The notes beneath the pieces are model-generated. The model ran no database searches. It saw only the letters and a program-made list of their open reading frames with translations, and was not told the DNA's origin. A program made the position numbers and the translations under genes. Shown here piece after piece: positions 25,824 to 32,838 of a DNA stretch of 64,000 nucleotides (the stretch's first letter is position 1; each line of letters begins with the position of its first letter). The DNA is from an uncultured Christensenella sp. (GTDB taxonomy: Bacteria; Bacillota; Clostridia; Christensenellales; Borkfalkiaceae), in the NCBI GenBank assembly GCA_910585705.1, contig CAJUER010000002.1, positions 186,001 through 250,000 of the forward strand, written 5' to 3'.

Positions 25824-25829
25824 AGCCGT

Positions 25830-25858
25830 ATTTTACCATAATACGTCCGTTTTGTCCA
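25830..25858 (-). promoter_or_regulatory. Promoter giving a probable leaderless AraC transcript
   Basis: On the minus strand TGGACA (25858-25853), 17 bases, TAAAAT (25835-25830), then ACGGCT and the ATG at 25823. The predicted start of transcription is at or next to the start codon. Confidence 0.65.
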
Positions 25859-25864
25859 TATAAT

Positions 25865-26353
25865 TTACTTCTTACATTCGCAGTTTTCAAGGCAGGTTTT
25901 TTCGAAAATATTGCAGTCCAGCTCCTCGCAATATGCCGCAGTTTTCTTATAGCCGCAAGCGGTGAAAAATGACTCCGCCTTTTCATAGGGCAGACAGTAC
26001 GCCTTTTCCGCGCCCGATTCCCTCAGCTTCATTTCGGCTGTGTAAAGCAAAAATTTGCCCAACCCGCGACGGCGGAAGGAGGGGGAAACGTAAATTTCGC
26101 GCACGTTGCCCCAACCCTCTTTTAAATTCCAGTCGTTGCCCGTTTCGTCAATCTGATATATGGTAAAGCCGACAAGCCCGCCGTCCTCGTAAATCAAATC
26201 TATTTTTATAAGTCCCGCAAGGCAGTCTGCGATAATGTACTCGTCAAGCAAATGCTTTACGTCCTCGCCGCAGTCCAGCTCGGTATAATATTGTTCGAAC
26301 AGCTTTTCAAAATCTGAGCGCGATTCGTCGGATAATGCGCACACTTTAATCAT
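25865..26353 (-). CDS. GNAT family N-acetyltransferase
   Basis: 162 residues. The acetyl-CoA-binding motif is clear in the middle (REIYVSPSFRRRGLGKFLLYTAE, the R/Q-x-x-G-x-G/A pattern), followed by a typical C-terminal strand (AYCLPYEKAESFFTACGYK). Several Cys near the C-terminus (CEELDCNIF, then CLENCECKK) are unusual and could bind metal. AAGGAG lies 6 bases before the ATG. Substrate unknown. It is separated from the AraC gene by about 40 bases that hold the AraC promoter. Confidence 0.85.
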   Translation of the reverse strand: MIKVCALSDESRSDFEKLFEQYYTELDCGEDVKHLLDEYIIADCLAGLIKIDLIYEDGGLVGFTIYQIDETGNDWNLKEGWGNVREIYVSPSFRRRGLGKFLLYTAEMKLRESGAEKAYCLPYEKAESFFTACGYKKTAAYCEELDCNIFEKTCLENCECKK

Positions 26354-26409
26354 ATAGAACTCCTTATTTATCAGTTAATACCGCCGCATAAATTTGCGCG
26401 TACGGCAAA

Positions 26410-26441
26410 TAAAAAAACGAGGGCGCAAACCGTCCTCGTTT
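26410..26441 (-). terminator. Terminator after rpmA
   Basis: Read on the minus strand, AAACGAGG pairs with CCTCGTTT around a GC-containing loop and is followed by TTTTTA, just past the rpmA stop at 26452. Confidence 0.75.
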
Positions 26442-26451
26442 AATTCATTTT

Positions 26452-26730
26452 TTATTCGGCAACGGGGTATACGCAAACCTGTTTGCCGTCTTTGCCCACT
26501 CTTTCGAACCTTACGGTGCCGTCAACGAGCGCAAAAAGCGTGTCGTCCTTGCCCATGCCAACGCCCGAGCCTGCCTTGAACTTAGAGCCGCGCTGCCTTA
26601 CGAGAATGTTGCCCGCAAGCACGAACTGACCGTCCGCGCGCTTAACTCCGAGTCTTTTAGCTTCGCTGTCTCTGCCGTTGTGGGAAGAACCGGTACCTTT
26701 TTTATGGGCGAATAAACTTATTAAAAACAT
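26452..26730 (-). CDS. rpmA: Large ribosomal subunit protein bL27
   Basis: 92 residues. The L27 core is complete ([40 protein letters not shown]). The protein begins MFLISLF before AHKKG. In Firmicutes such as Staphylococcus an N-terminal extension ending FF before A-x-K-K-G is removed by the cysteine protease Prp before the tail can reach the peptidyl-transferase centre; this extension is shorter but has the same junction. The prp gene normally between rplU and rpmA is absent here, with only 21 bases separating the two. Confidence 0.95.
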   Translation of the reverse strand: MFLISLFAHKKGTGSSHNGRDSEAKRLGVKRADGQFVLAGNILVRQRGSKFKAGSGVGMGKDDTLFALVDGTVRFERVGKDGKQVCVYPVAE

Positions 26731-26751
26731 TGTTTTATCCTCCTGAAAAAT

Positions 26752-27138
26752 TTACTGCGCTGCCTTGTCGGCTGCTTCGGCTTTCTTCTTCGGCGCCGCT
26801 TTCTTTGCAGGCGCTTCCGTCTTCTTTGCTTCTTTCGCGCCTATAGCCGTAACCTTAACTTCGGTATAAGGCTGTCTGTGACCCTGCTTCTTTCTTTCGT
26901 TCTTCTTGGCTTTGTACTTAAAGACTATAATCTTCTTGTTTTTGCCGTGTGAAACGACTTCGCAGTTCACTTTCAGCGCGCTTACCTCTGCGCCCGTTTT
27001 AATTCCGTTTTCGTCAGCCGTAAGAATGACGGGGAACTGAACGGTCTCGCCTACAGCGGCGTTTAATTTTTCAACCTTTATAAGGTCTCCCTCGCAAACC
27101 TTGTACTGTTTGCTGCCGTTTTCGAAAATCGCGTACAT
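26752..27138 (-). CDS. rplU: Large ribosomal subunit protein bL21
   Basis: 128 residues, longer than the usual 102-105. The L21 core (MYAIFENGSKQYKVCEGD ... KYKAKKNERKKQGHRQPYTEVKV) is followed by an extra Ala/Lys-rich tail of about 30 residues (KKAAPKKKAEAADKAAQ). It is first in the two-gene operon with rpmA. A ribosome site (AGAGGAGGT) lies before the ATG, and a leader of about 100 bases after the promoter at 27246-27274 may carry L21-type autoregulation. Confidence 0.95.
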   Translation of the reverse strand: MYAIFENGSKQYKVCEGDLIKVEKLNAAVGETVQFPVILTADENGIKTGAEVSALKVNCEVVSHGKNKKIIVFKYKAKKNERKKQGHRQPYTEVKVTAIGAKEAKKTEAPAKKAAPKKKAEAADKAAQ

Positions 27139-27240
27139 AAAGTGTTCTTACCTCCTCTAACCAGTCTCGCCGGATTTAGCCCAAAGGGTCAGGCAGTGCA
27201 AAAAAGCACGTTTAAAAAAGCCCGTTCCGAGCGGCTCAGC
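27139..27240 (-). ncRNA. Putative L21 leader (5' UTR of rplU)
   Basis: About 100 bases lie between the rplU promoter and its start codon, with local hairpins (GTGC-TTTTTT-GCAC on the minus strand near 27197-27210, and CCGAGCGG-type pairing upstream). Bacillota rplU mRNAs often carry a structured L21 leader here; I infer the identity from position and length, without an alignment. Confidence 0.4.
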
Positions 27241-27245
27241 CTATA

Positions 27246-27274
27246 ATCTACCACAATGCGGGTTCAAAGTCAAG
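27246..27274 (-). promoter_or_regulatory. Promoter of rplU-rpmA
   Basis: Minus strand TTGACT (27274-27269), 17 bases, TAGATT (27251-27246). Confidence 0.7.
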
Positions 27275-27354
27275 CGTTTTTAACGCCGTGAAGGCAGGCA
27301 TACAGGTATATTTTTTGTGCGGAATGGCAACATTATTAAGTAAAGGAGCAGTAT

Positions 27355-27795
27355 ATGGACCAAAAAAAATCAGACAGAGAAATTCTGGCGGAAATTTACC
27401 GCAACGCACAGCTTGCCATAACCTCGATTTCGGACATTATGCCCGCAGTAGGAGAAGGCGATATCCGTGAAGAAATAATGCGCGAGCATGAAGAATACGA
27501 AAAGATATGCAGTAAGGCGGCTAAGATTGCTTTGAAGTACGACGTGGATTTGAAGGAACCTAATCCCATAAAAAAAGCGATGATGTGGAGCGCGATAAAA
27601 ATGGGCGCGGCTAACGATAACTCGTCGCAGAACATTGCCCAGATGATGATACGCGGCACTGTTACGGGCATAACTTCGCTTAAAACGTCCTTGACGGACG
27701 GCGGCTCGAAGCTCGACCCCGAAGTAAAGAAACTTCTTACCGAACTTATTTCCATTGAGGAAGGATTCGAAAAGAAACTTAAAAAATTCCTTTAA
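27355..27795 (+). CDS. Small helical protein of unknown function
   Basis: 146 residues, almost entirely predicted helix, no signal peptide. The sequence (ILAEIYRNAQLAITSISDIMP ... EEIMREHEEYEKICSKAAKIA ... PEVKKLLTELISIEEGFEKKLKKFL) suggests a four-helix bundle, possibly ferritin-like, with Glu and His in EEIMREHEEYE as possible metal ligands. That comparison is by eye. AAAGGAG is the ribosome site at 27341-27347. It is a single gene, ended by the perfect 17-bp terminator that follows. Confidence 0.65.
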   Translation: MDQKKSDREILAEIYRNAQLAITSISDIMPAVGEGDIREEIMREHEEYEKICSKAAKIALKYDVDLKEPNPIKKAMMWSAIKMGAANDNSSQNIAQMMIRGTVTGITSLKTSLTDGGSKLDPEVKKLLTELISIEEGFEKKLKKFL

Positions 27796-27811
27796 TTAAA
27801 TCGATAAACGA

Positions 27812-27858
27812 GATAGAATGCGGCGGACGAACGGTCCGCCGCATTCTATCGCTTTTGA
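27812..27858 (+). terminator. Rho-independent terminator, perfect 17-bp stem
   Basis: GATAGAATGCGGCGGAC (27812-27828) pairs fully with 27834-27850 around GAACG, followed by GCTTTT. Confidence 0.85.
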
Positions 27859-27868
27859 AAAGTTCATA

Positions 27869-27897
27869 TTGCAAAATCCGCCCAAGCGTCATATACT
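27869..27897 (+). promoter_or_regulatory. Promoter of the LRR lipoprotein gene
   Basis: TTGCAA (27869-27874), 17 bases, TATACT (27892-27897), 21 bases before the ATG at 27918. Confidence 0.6.
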
Positions 27898-27917
27898 TGG
27901 TTCGGGGGAAAAACGAT

Positions 27918-29912
27918 ATGAATAAAAAATTTATTTTTACCGCGTTAACTGCGCTTTGCGTTTCAGTCTGCGCGGCGGGACTTTCGGCTTGTCGGACAAG
28001 CCATAAGCACGATTACACGCAGAGGGTCGTCGCGCCGACCTGCCTTGAAGAGGGTTTCACGCTTTTTATGTGCGAGTGCGGCAACGCCTACAAGCGTGAT
28101 GTAACGGAGGCAACGGGTCACAGCTACGTTGAAAGCACGGTCAATCCTACCTGCACGGAGAAAGGCTATAATTTACATACTTGTAGCTCCTGCGGGGAAA
28201 ACTATACAGACGGCGAGGTGAGCGCGACGGGTCACAGCTACGTTGAAAGAACGGTCAACCCTACCTGCACGGAGAAGGGGTATAAGTTACATACCTGCAA
28301 TTCCTGCGGAGATAGTTATAAGGACGGCGAGGTGAACGCAACGGGTCACGGTATGGTGGTCAGCGTTGTAGAAGCTTCGTGCGAGGAAGGCGGATATACT
28401 TTACATAACTGTACTTGCGGTTACAGCTTTAAGGATAACGAAAATTCGCCCAAAGGGCACAACTATGTAAACGGACTGTGCGCAAACTGCTACGGCATAG
28501 ACCCTGCTTCGTCGTTGACGGAAGGATTGTTGTACGAGCCGACTGCCGACGGTCGCGGATATTGCGTTACCGGTAAGGGAACGGCAACGGATAGAGACAT
28601 AAACATTCCTTCGGTATATAACGGAAAGCCCGTAACGCAAATAAAAGAAAACGCTTTTAAAGACTGTACTTCGGTCACAAGCGTTTACGTTCCCGAAGGT
28701 GTTACGGTTATAGGGGCAAGCGCGTTCGAGGGGTGCAAAGACGTAAAAAATATTACGCTTCCGCACACGGTTGCAAAAATCGGCGATATGGCGTTTTATA
28801 GATGCGCAAGTCTTATCGGCATAAGACTGCCCGACGGGCTGACGGAAATAAGTTCGTTTTTATTCTACGGTTGCACTAATCTTGTCGGCATAAATATTCC
28901 CGACGGAGTAAAGTCCGTCGGCTACGGCGCGTTTGAGGAATGTAAGGCGCTTAAAACCGCAGTTGTTCCGAAAAGCGTAAAATCTGTGGACAATTCGGCG
29001 TTTGCGTGGTGTTCTTCGCTTGAAGAAATATATCTGCCGGACGGAATAATCGCAGTGGAGAGCAGCGTGTTTTCGAATTGCGGTTCGCTTAAAAAAATTG
29101 CTCTTCCCGAAAGCGTGAAAGTGATAGAGGAAGACGCTTTCGGCAACTGCACCCGCCTTACCGAATTAAATATTCCCTACGGTATCGAAGAAATAAAAAG
29201 CAGAGCTTTATACGGCTGAGAATCGCTGAAACTAACAAAACACGGCAATGCTTACTATCTTGGCGGCGCGCGCAATCCGTACGCAGTCCTATATAAAGCC
29301 GCAGATAAAGACGTAACCGAAGCGACGGTAAATGCGGACACCAAAATAATTTACGACGGCGCTTTTAAATCCTGCTTAAATCTTTCAAGCGTGCGACTTA
29401 ATAATAATTTACTGAGTATAGGCGATTCTGCGTTCTTCGGCTCGGGGTTGAAAATGATAGAAATACCCGACAGTGTAAAAAGGGTAGGGACGGCGGCGTT
29501 TTCTCAGTGTGCGAAGCTTGCTTCGGCAATATGCGGTAAGAATATGACTGAAATAAGTATGGAAACTTTTTCGGGTTGCGTGGAATTGACTGAAATTTCT
29601 CTGCCCGAAGGTTTGACCTCGATAGGCTACAAGGCTTTCGCGTCCTGCGTCAAACTTACCGAGTTTACGGTTCCCGACGGCGTCACATATCTTGACTCTT
29701 CTTTCACGGATTGCAGCGGGCTTAAAAGAATAACTCTGTCCGCAGGTATAAATACGTTGGGCTGGGCAACGTTTGAAAACTGTTCGTCGCTTTGCGAAAT
29801 TATTTTCAAGGGCACTGTTAAAGAGTGGGGCGAGGTTTACAAAGGCTACGGCTGGGACGTAGGTACGGGCGAATACGTTATAACGTGTTCCGACGGGAAT
29901 ATAGTTAAGTAA
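27918..29912 (+). pseudogene. BspA-type leucine-rich-repeat surface lipoprotein, interrupted by one in-frame TGA
   Basis: The start at 27918 has a ribosome site (GGGGGAAAA) and a signal peptide with lipobox LSAC (Cys25). Next come three to four zinc-ribbon-like repeats (GHSYVE-x(2)-VNPTCTEKGY-x(2)-HTC-x(2)-CG), then LRR_5/BspA repeats (AFxxCxxLxxIxLPxxV). The frame is closed by TGA at 29217-29219 after ALYG, yet the same frame runs on with perfect LRR sequence (ESLKLTKHGNAYYLGG ...) to TAA at 29912. In this family the interrupted place is normally Cys or Asn (YGC/NSLK), so a single-base change of TGC/TGT to TGA explains it. As read, a 433-residue truncated lipoprotein could still be made. A terminator follows. 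Confidence 0.8.
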
Positions 29913-29926
29913 TTTTTAAAATAAAA

Positions 29927-29965
29927 GGCGCACGCGCAGTTCTGCGCGTGCGGCTTAAATTGTTT
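29927..29965 (+). terminator. Terminator after the LRR gene
   Basis: CGCACGCGCAG (29929-29939) pairs with CTGCGCGTGCG (29942-29952); in practice the inner pairs open as the loop. GGCTTAAATT follows. Confidence 0.7.
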
Positions 29966-30040
29966 GCTTCAAGCTTAAGTTAACCGCCAGTACTACTGGG
30001 GGGGGGATAAAATAGCTTGCTAAAAAATGTTGGATAAAAT

Positions 30041-30105
30041 AAAAACCTCAAGTTAAAATAGAGATGGTTTGGCAACCGCATCACTATAAAAAACAGGAGG
30101 TTTTT
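30041..30105 (+). promoter_or_regulatory. Inverted repeat hiding the transposase ribosome site
   Basis: AAAAACCTC (30041-30049) is the exact complement of GAGGTTTTT (30097-30105), which contains the GGAGG of tnpA. Pairing would block translation, as known for IS200 tnpA leaders. Confidence 0.6.
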
Positions 30106-30111
30106 AACGAA

Positions 30112-30579
30112 ATGAAAAATGAAATAAATAAAACAGCACACTCAACATACAGATGTGAATATCACATAGTATTCGCGCCGAAGTATAGACGGCAAATAGT
30201 ATAAGGACAGATAAAGAAAGATATAGGAGAAATCTTCCGAAAGCTCTGCAATGAAAAGAAGGTGGAAATAATAGAAGCCGAAGCATGTCCTAACCATATA
30301 CATATGCTGGTAAGCATACCACCGTATTTAAGTATAGCACAGTTTGTAGGGTTTATCAAGAGTAAAAGCACATTAATGATATTTGACAGACACGCAAACT
30401 TAAAATACAAATACGGAAGCAGAAGTTTTTGGTGTAGAGGATATTATGTAGATACGGTAGGGAAGAACGAAAGCATAATACAGGAATACATAAGGAATCA
30501 GTTGCAGGAAGATAATATGAACGACCAAATAAGTATGAAAGAGTATATAGACCCGTTTACGGGTGGCAAGAATAAGTAG
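30112..30579 (+). pseudogene. tnpA: IS200-type Y1 (HUH) transposase TnpA with a premature stop
   Basis: Reading from ATG 30112 gives a normal 155-residue TnpA start (TYRCEYHIVFAPKYRRQIV) but TAA at 30202-30204 (codon 31) ends it where Tyr is usual (IVYG); one base change, T to A, accounts for it. The remaining frame holds the HUH motif (CPNHIHMLV) and the catalytic Tyr region (RGYYVDTVG). An internal start at ATG 30262 or 30304 would lack the N-terminal strand, so the element should not move on its own. Confidence 0.85.
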
Positions 30580-30588
30580 GCAAAAAAA

Positions 30589-30612
30589 GGCAGCCACTTT
30601 GAGTGGCTGCCA
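30589..30612 (+). terminator. Hairpin after tnpA
   Basis: GGCAGCCACT pairs with AGTGGCTGCC around TTG (about 30590-30612). It probably ends the transposase message; no long U-run follows. Confidence 0.55.
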
Positions 30613-30734
30613 GAGATTGTGATGCGATGCTAAAATTCGAGCCCCCACAGGGGTTAGCGGGTGTTAATCCCTTCTAGGGTCTGTGCAAACCACTAGTTTA
30701 CTAGTGGTTTTGTTTTTGTTTAAATAACGCAGTG

Positions 30735-32234
30735 TCACGGTATTTTTACGGCGTTGTCGGGTATGCGGAAATTTTCGGACTGTGGAACGGTGAACTCCGT
30801 CTGCGAAAAGCCGTAGCTTTTTCGGGGTACGGCGAACACTTCCGCGCCGCATATGCTTGAAATATCCTCCCAAAATCTCGTCCAGTCTTTGATTTTGGAA
30901 AACAGATCGACGCTCAAATCGACGCGTATCTTTTCCGCGCCATTGTCCGCGAGCTCGAGTATTTTCGCGCGCAAGCCGAATGCGGCGAACTCGGCTGTGA
31001 ACATAAGCCCCGTTCCGTGACAGTGTCTGCACTGCCTTACCATAAGCGGAAGAGGTCCCGAACCCGTGCGCTTTCTCGAAAACTCCACAAGCCCCAGCTT
31101 CGACATGGGCGAAACCGTGCATTTGGCTTTGTCCTTTTTAAGCGCGCGTTCAAGCTCTTCGGTGAGCGCTTTTCTGTGCCCCGCAGACTGCATATCGATA
31201 AAATCCACAATTACTATGCCGCCGATATTTCTCAGTTTAACCTGCCTTGCGATTTCGCGTGCCGCCGAAATATTCGTGTGGTAAACCGTCTGTTCGAGGT
31301 TATAGTCGCCCGTAAATTTGCCCGTGTTTACGTCTATAACGGTCAGGGCTTCGGTCTTTTCTATTATCAGGTATGCGCCGTTTTCAAGATTGACTCGCGG
31401 AGAAGTAAGCGCATAAATCTGTTCGGCAAGTCCTGCCGCGTGCAGCATATCCGTGCGCCCTTCGTATAATACTACGGGCTTTTCTCCCGTCGGGGAAAAT
31501 GTTTTTACAAGATATTCGATACTCTGTTTGAGTTGTTCTGTGCCGACTATTATTTTTTCCACGTCGTAGCTTAACGTATCCCTTAAAATGCGTACCGGCA
31601 AATCGAAATCGGCGTATAAAAGACTTCCCGCGTTTGCGGATTGAAAATTCTTTTCTACGTCGGAATAAATCCTGCGCAGGCTGTTCAGTTCGGCTTCGAT
31701 GTATTCGCGTTTTGCGTAAGGCGCGGCGGTGCGCACGATAAGTCCTTCTTTATCGTTTAAAAGCCGTTCTGCGCTGAACAGTAAATTTCTTCTGAGCTCC
31801 CCGTCGCTTATCTTGCGCGAAACGCCGATAAATCGGGTGAGCGGCATATATATCGTGCTTTTGCCGACGAACGAAAGGTTGGTGGTGACGCGCGCGCCCT
31901 TTGTCCCGACGGGTAATTTTACTATCTGCACGATGATTTCGTCGCCCTCTTTAAGCTCGGGGAAGGCGGGGGTTTCCGCGTTTCTGCTTTCGTATGCGTT
32001 GCCGTCGGGCAGAATATCCTCTGCGGAAATATAGCAGTTGCGTTCGAGTCCGCAGTTGACGAACGCCGCCTGCATGCCCTGTATCACGCTTTCCACCTTG
32101 CCCTTGTAAATGTTGCCCACGCGAACGCCGCCGTCCGATTTTTCGAAGTTGAACTCGGTCAGCTTGCCGTTCTCGGTGACTGCGGCTAAAACAAAGCCGC
32201 AACGCTTGTCGAAGTAAAGCGTCTTTTTTGACAT
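30735..32234 (-). CDS. rng: Ribonuclease G/E family endoribonuclease
   Basis: 499 residues. An S1-like domain is at the N-terminus (VGNIYKGKVESVIQGMQAAFV). The catalytic Mg2+ aspartates are in VIDVNTG and VIVDFIDM. The Zn-link is CRHCHGTG (a variant of CPxCxGxG), and the protein ends soon after in a small domain, as in RNase G, without RNase E's long tail. It processes rRNA and mRNA in the cytoplasm. It is third in an operon after two radical-SAM-related genes (13 bases after the previous one), a common arrangement in Clostridia that is usually followed by rplU; here rplU-rpmA lies elsewhere. The IS right end lies about 15 bases past the stop. Confidence 0.93.
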   Translation of the reverse strand: MSKKTLYFDKRCGFVLAAVTENGKLTEFNFEKSDGGVRVGNIYKGKVESVIQGMQAAFVNCGLERNCYISAEDILPDGNAYESRNAETPAFPELKEGDEIIVQIVKLPVGTKGARVTTNLSFVGKSTIYMPLTRFIGVSRKISDGELRRNLLFSAERLLNDKEGLIVRTAAPYAKREYIEAELNSLRRIYSDVEKNFQSANAGSLLYADFDLPVRILRDTLSYDVEKIIVGTEQLKQSIEYLVKTFSPTGEKPVVLYEGRTDMLHAAGLAEQIYALTSPRVNLENGAYLIIEKTEALTVIDVNTGKFTGDYNLEQTVYHTNISAAREIARQVKLRNIGGIVIVDFIDMQSAGHRKALTEELERALKKDKAKCTVSPMSKLGLVEFSRKRTGSGPLPLMVRQCRHCHGTGLMFTAEFAAFGLRAKILELADNGAEKIRVDLSVDLFSKIKDWTRFWEDISSICGAEVFAVPRKSYGFSQTEFTVPQSENFRIPDNAVKIP

Positions 32235-32247
32235 ATTTCCCTCTTAT

Positions 32248-32838
32248 TTAGAAAGTATTTTCTCCGAATGCGCAAAGCTTCAAAACGTTGTGCGCCCTGC
32301 CCCCGAACGTCTTTTCGAGGAACGCACAGAAAAAGTCGGGGCGCAGATTTTTTTCGCCGCAGCCTGCGGTAAAGAAAAGTTTACCGTCCTTGAATTCGAG
32401 CGCGTATATTCTTTCGCGTATATCCGTTTGCCGTCCGCGCGTATCGGTAAGCACTATGCTTTCGCGGCTTAAAATTTCTTCGGGGTCGAAGGCGGCTATT
32501 CCCTCCGCGCAGTATCCGCAGGACTTTATCGTGTAGGCGAAATTGGGGTTATCGGCAACCTCTCTGTAAGCAAGGCATTTTATGCCAGAAGGCGAACTTG
32601 CGTTGAACGCTTCGGCAAAATCGCCCGTAAATTCGCAGTCCGCCGCGCAATATTCCGCAACCGATTTGACTCCCAAGCCCAAAGGATTGTTCATAAAAAT
32701 TCTGGGGTGTGGGTTAAAGCCTTCGCTCGTTTTAACCTTTATCTGCGCGCGCTTTAAAGTGCGGTCTATGTGGCGGAGCAGGTCAAGGTGCGAAAGGTAT
32801 TCGGCGCCGTCCGTTTTGGTGTATCTGAACGCTATCAT
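32248..32838 (-). CDS. DUF2344 / TIGR03936 radical-SAM-linked protein
   Basis: 196 residues. It opens FRYTKTDGAEYLSHLDLLRHIDRTLKRAQ and continues SEGFNPHPRIFMNNPLGLGV, the signature of the TIGR03936 family that is always found with the TIGR03960 radical-SAM protein, either fused or adjacent. The start overlaps the radical-SAM stop by 4 bases, so the two are translationally coupled. Its biochemical role is not established; a partner or substrate-handling subunit in tRNA or ribosome modification is plausible. Confidence 0.9.
   Translation of the reverse strand: MIAFRYTKTDGAEYLSHLDLLRHIDRTLKRAQIKVKTSEGFNPHPRIFMNNPLGLGVKSVAEYCAADCEFTGDFAEAFNASSPSGIKCLAYREVADNPNFAYTIKSCGYCAEGIAAFDPEEILSRESIVLTDTRGRQTDIRERIYALEFKDGKLFFTAGCGEKNLRPDFFCAFLEKTFGGRAHNVLKLCAFGENTF

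Larger units (their letters stand above)
29980..30720 (+). mobile_element. IS200/IS605-type insertion sequence, inactive
   Basis: The element contains a Y1 transposase gene and subterminal hairpins instead of terminal inverted repeats: CCAGTACTACTGG on the left (near 29989-30001) and CCACTAGTTTACTAGTGG on the right (near 30691-30708). Both ends are approximate. Its coding part is far richer in A than the neighbours, a sign of foreign origin. It lies between the LRR gene and the 3' end of the RNase G gene, interrupting neither. Confidence 0.75.

Noticed and set aside
29217..29219. TGA as selenocysteine codon in the LRR protein
   Set aside because: The position is structural (Cys/Asn in LRR repeats), I see no convincing SECIS hairpin just after it, and surface LRR proteins are not known selenoproteins. 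A nonsense mutation is simpler.
30630..30720. Structured AT/GC mix resembling a tRNA or attachment site
   Set aside because: There is no acceptor/T-arm pairing or GTTCRA motif in the right place; the palindromes fit the right end of the IS200-type element.
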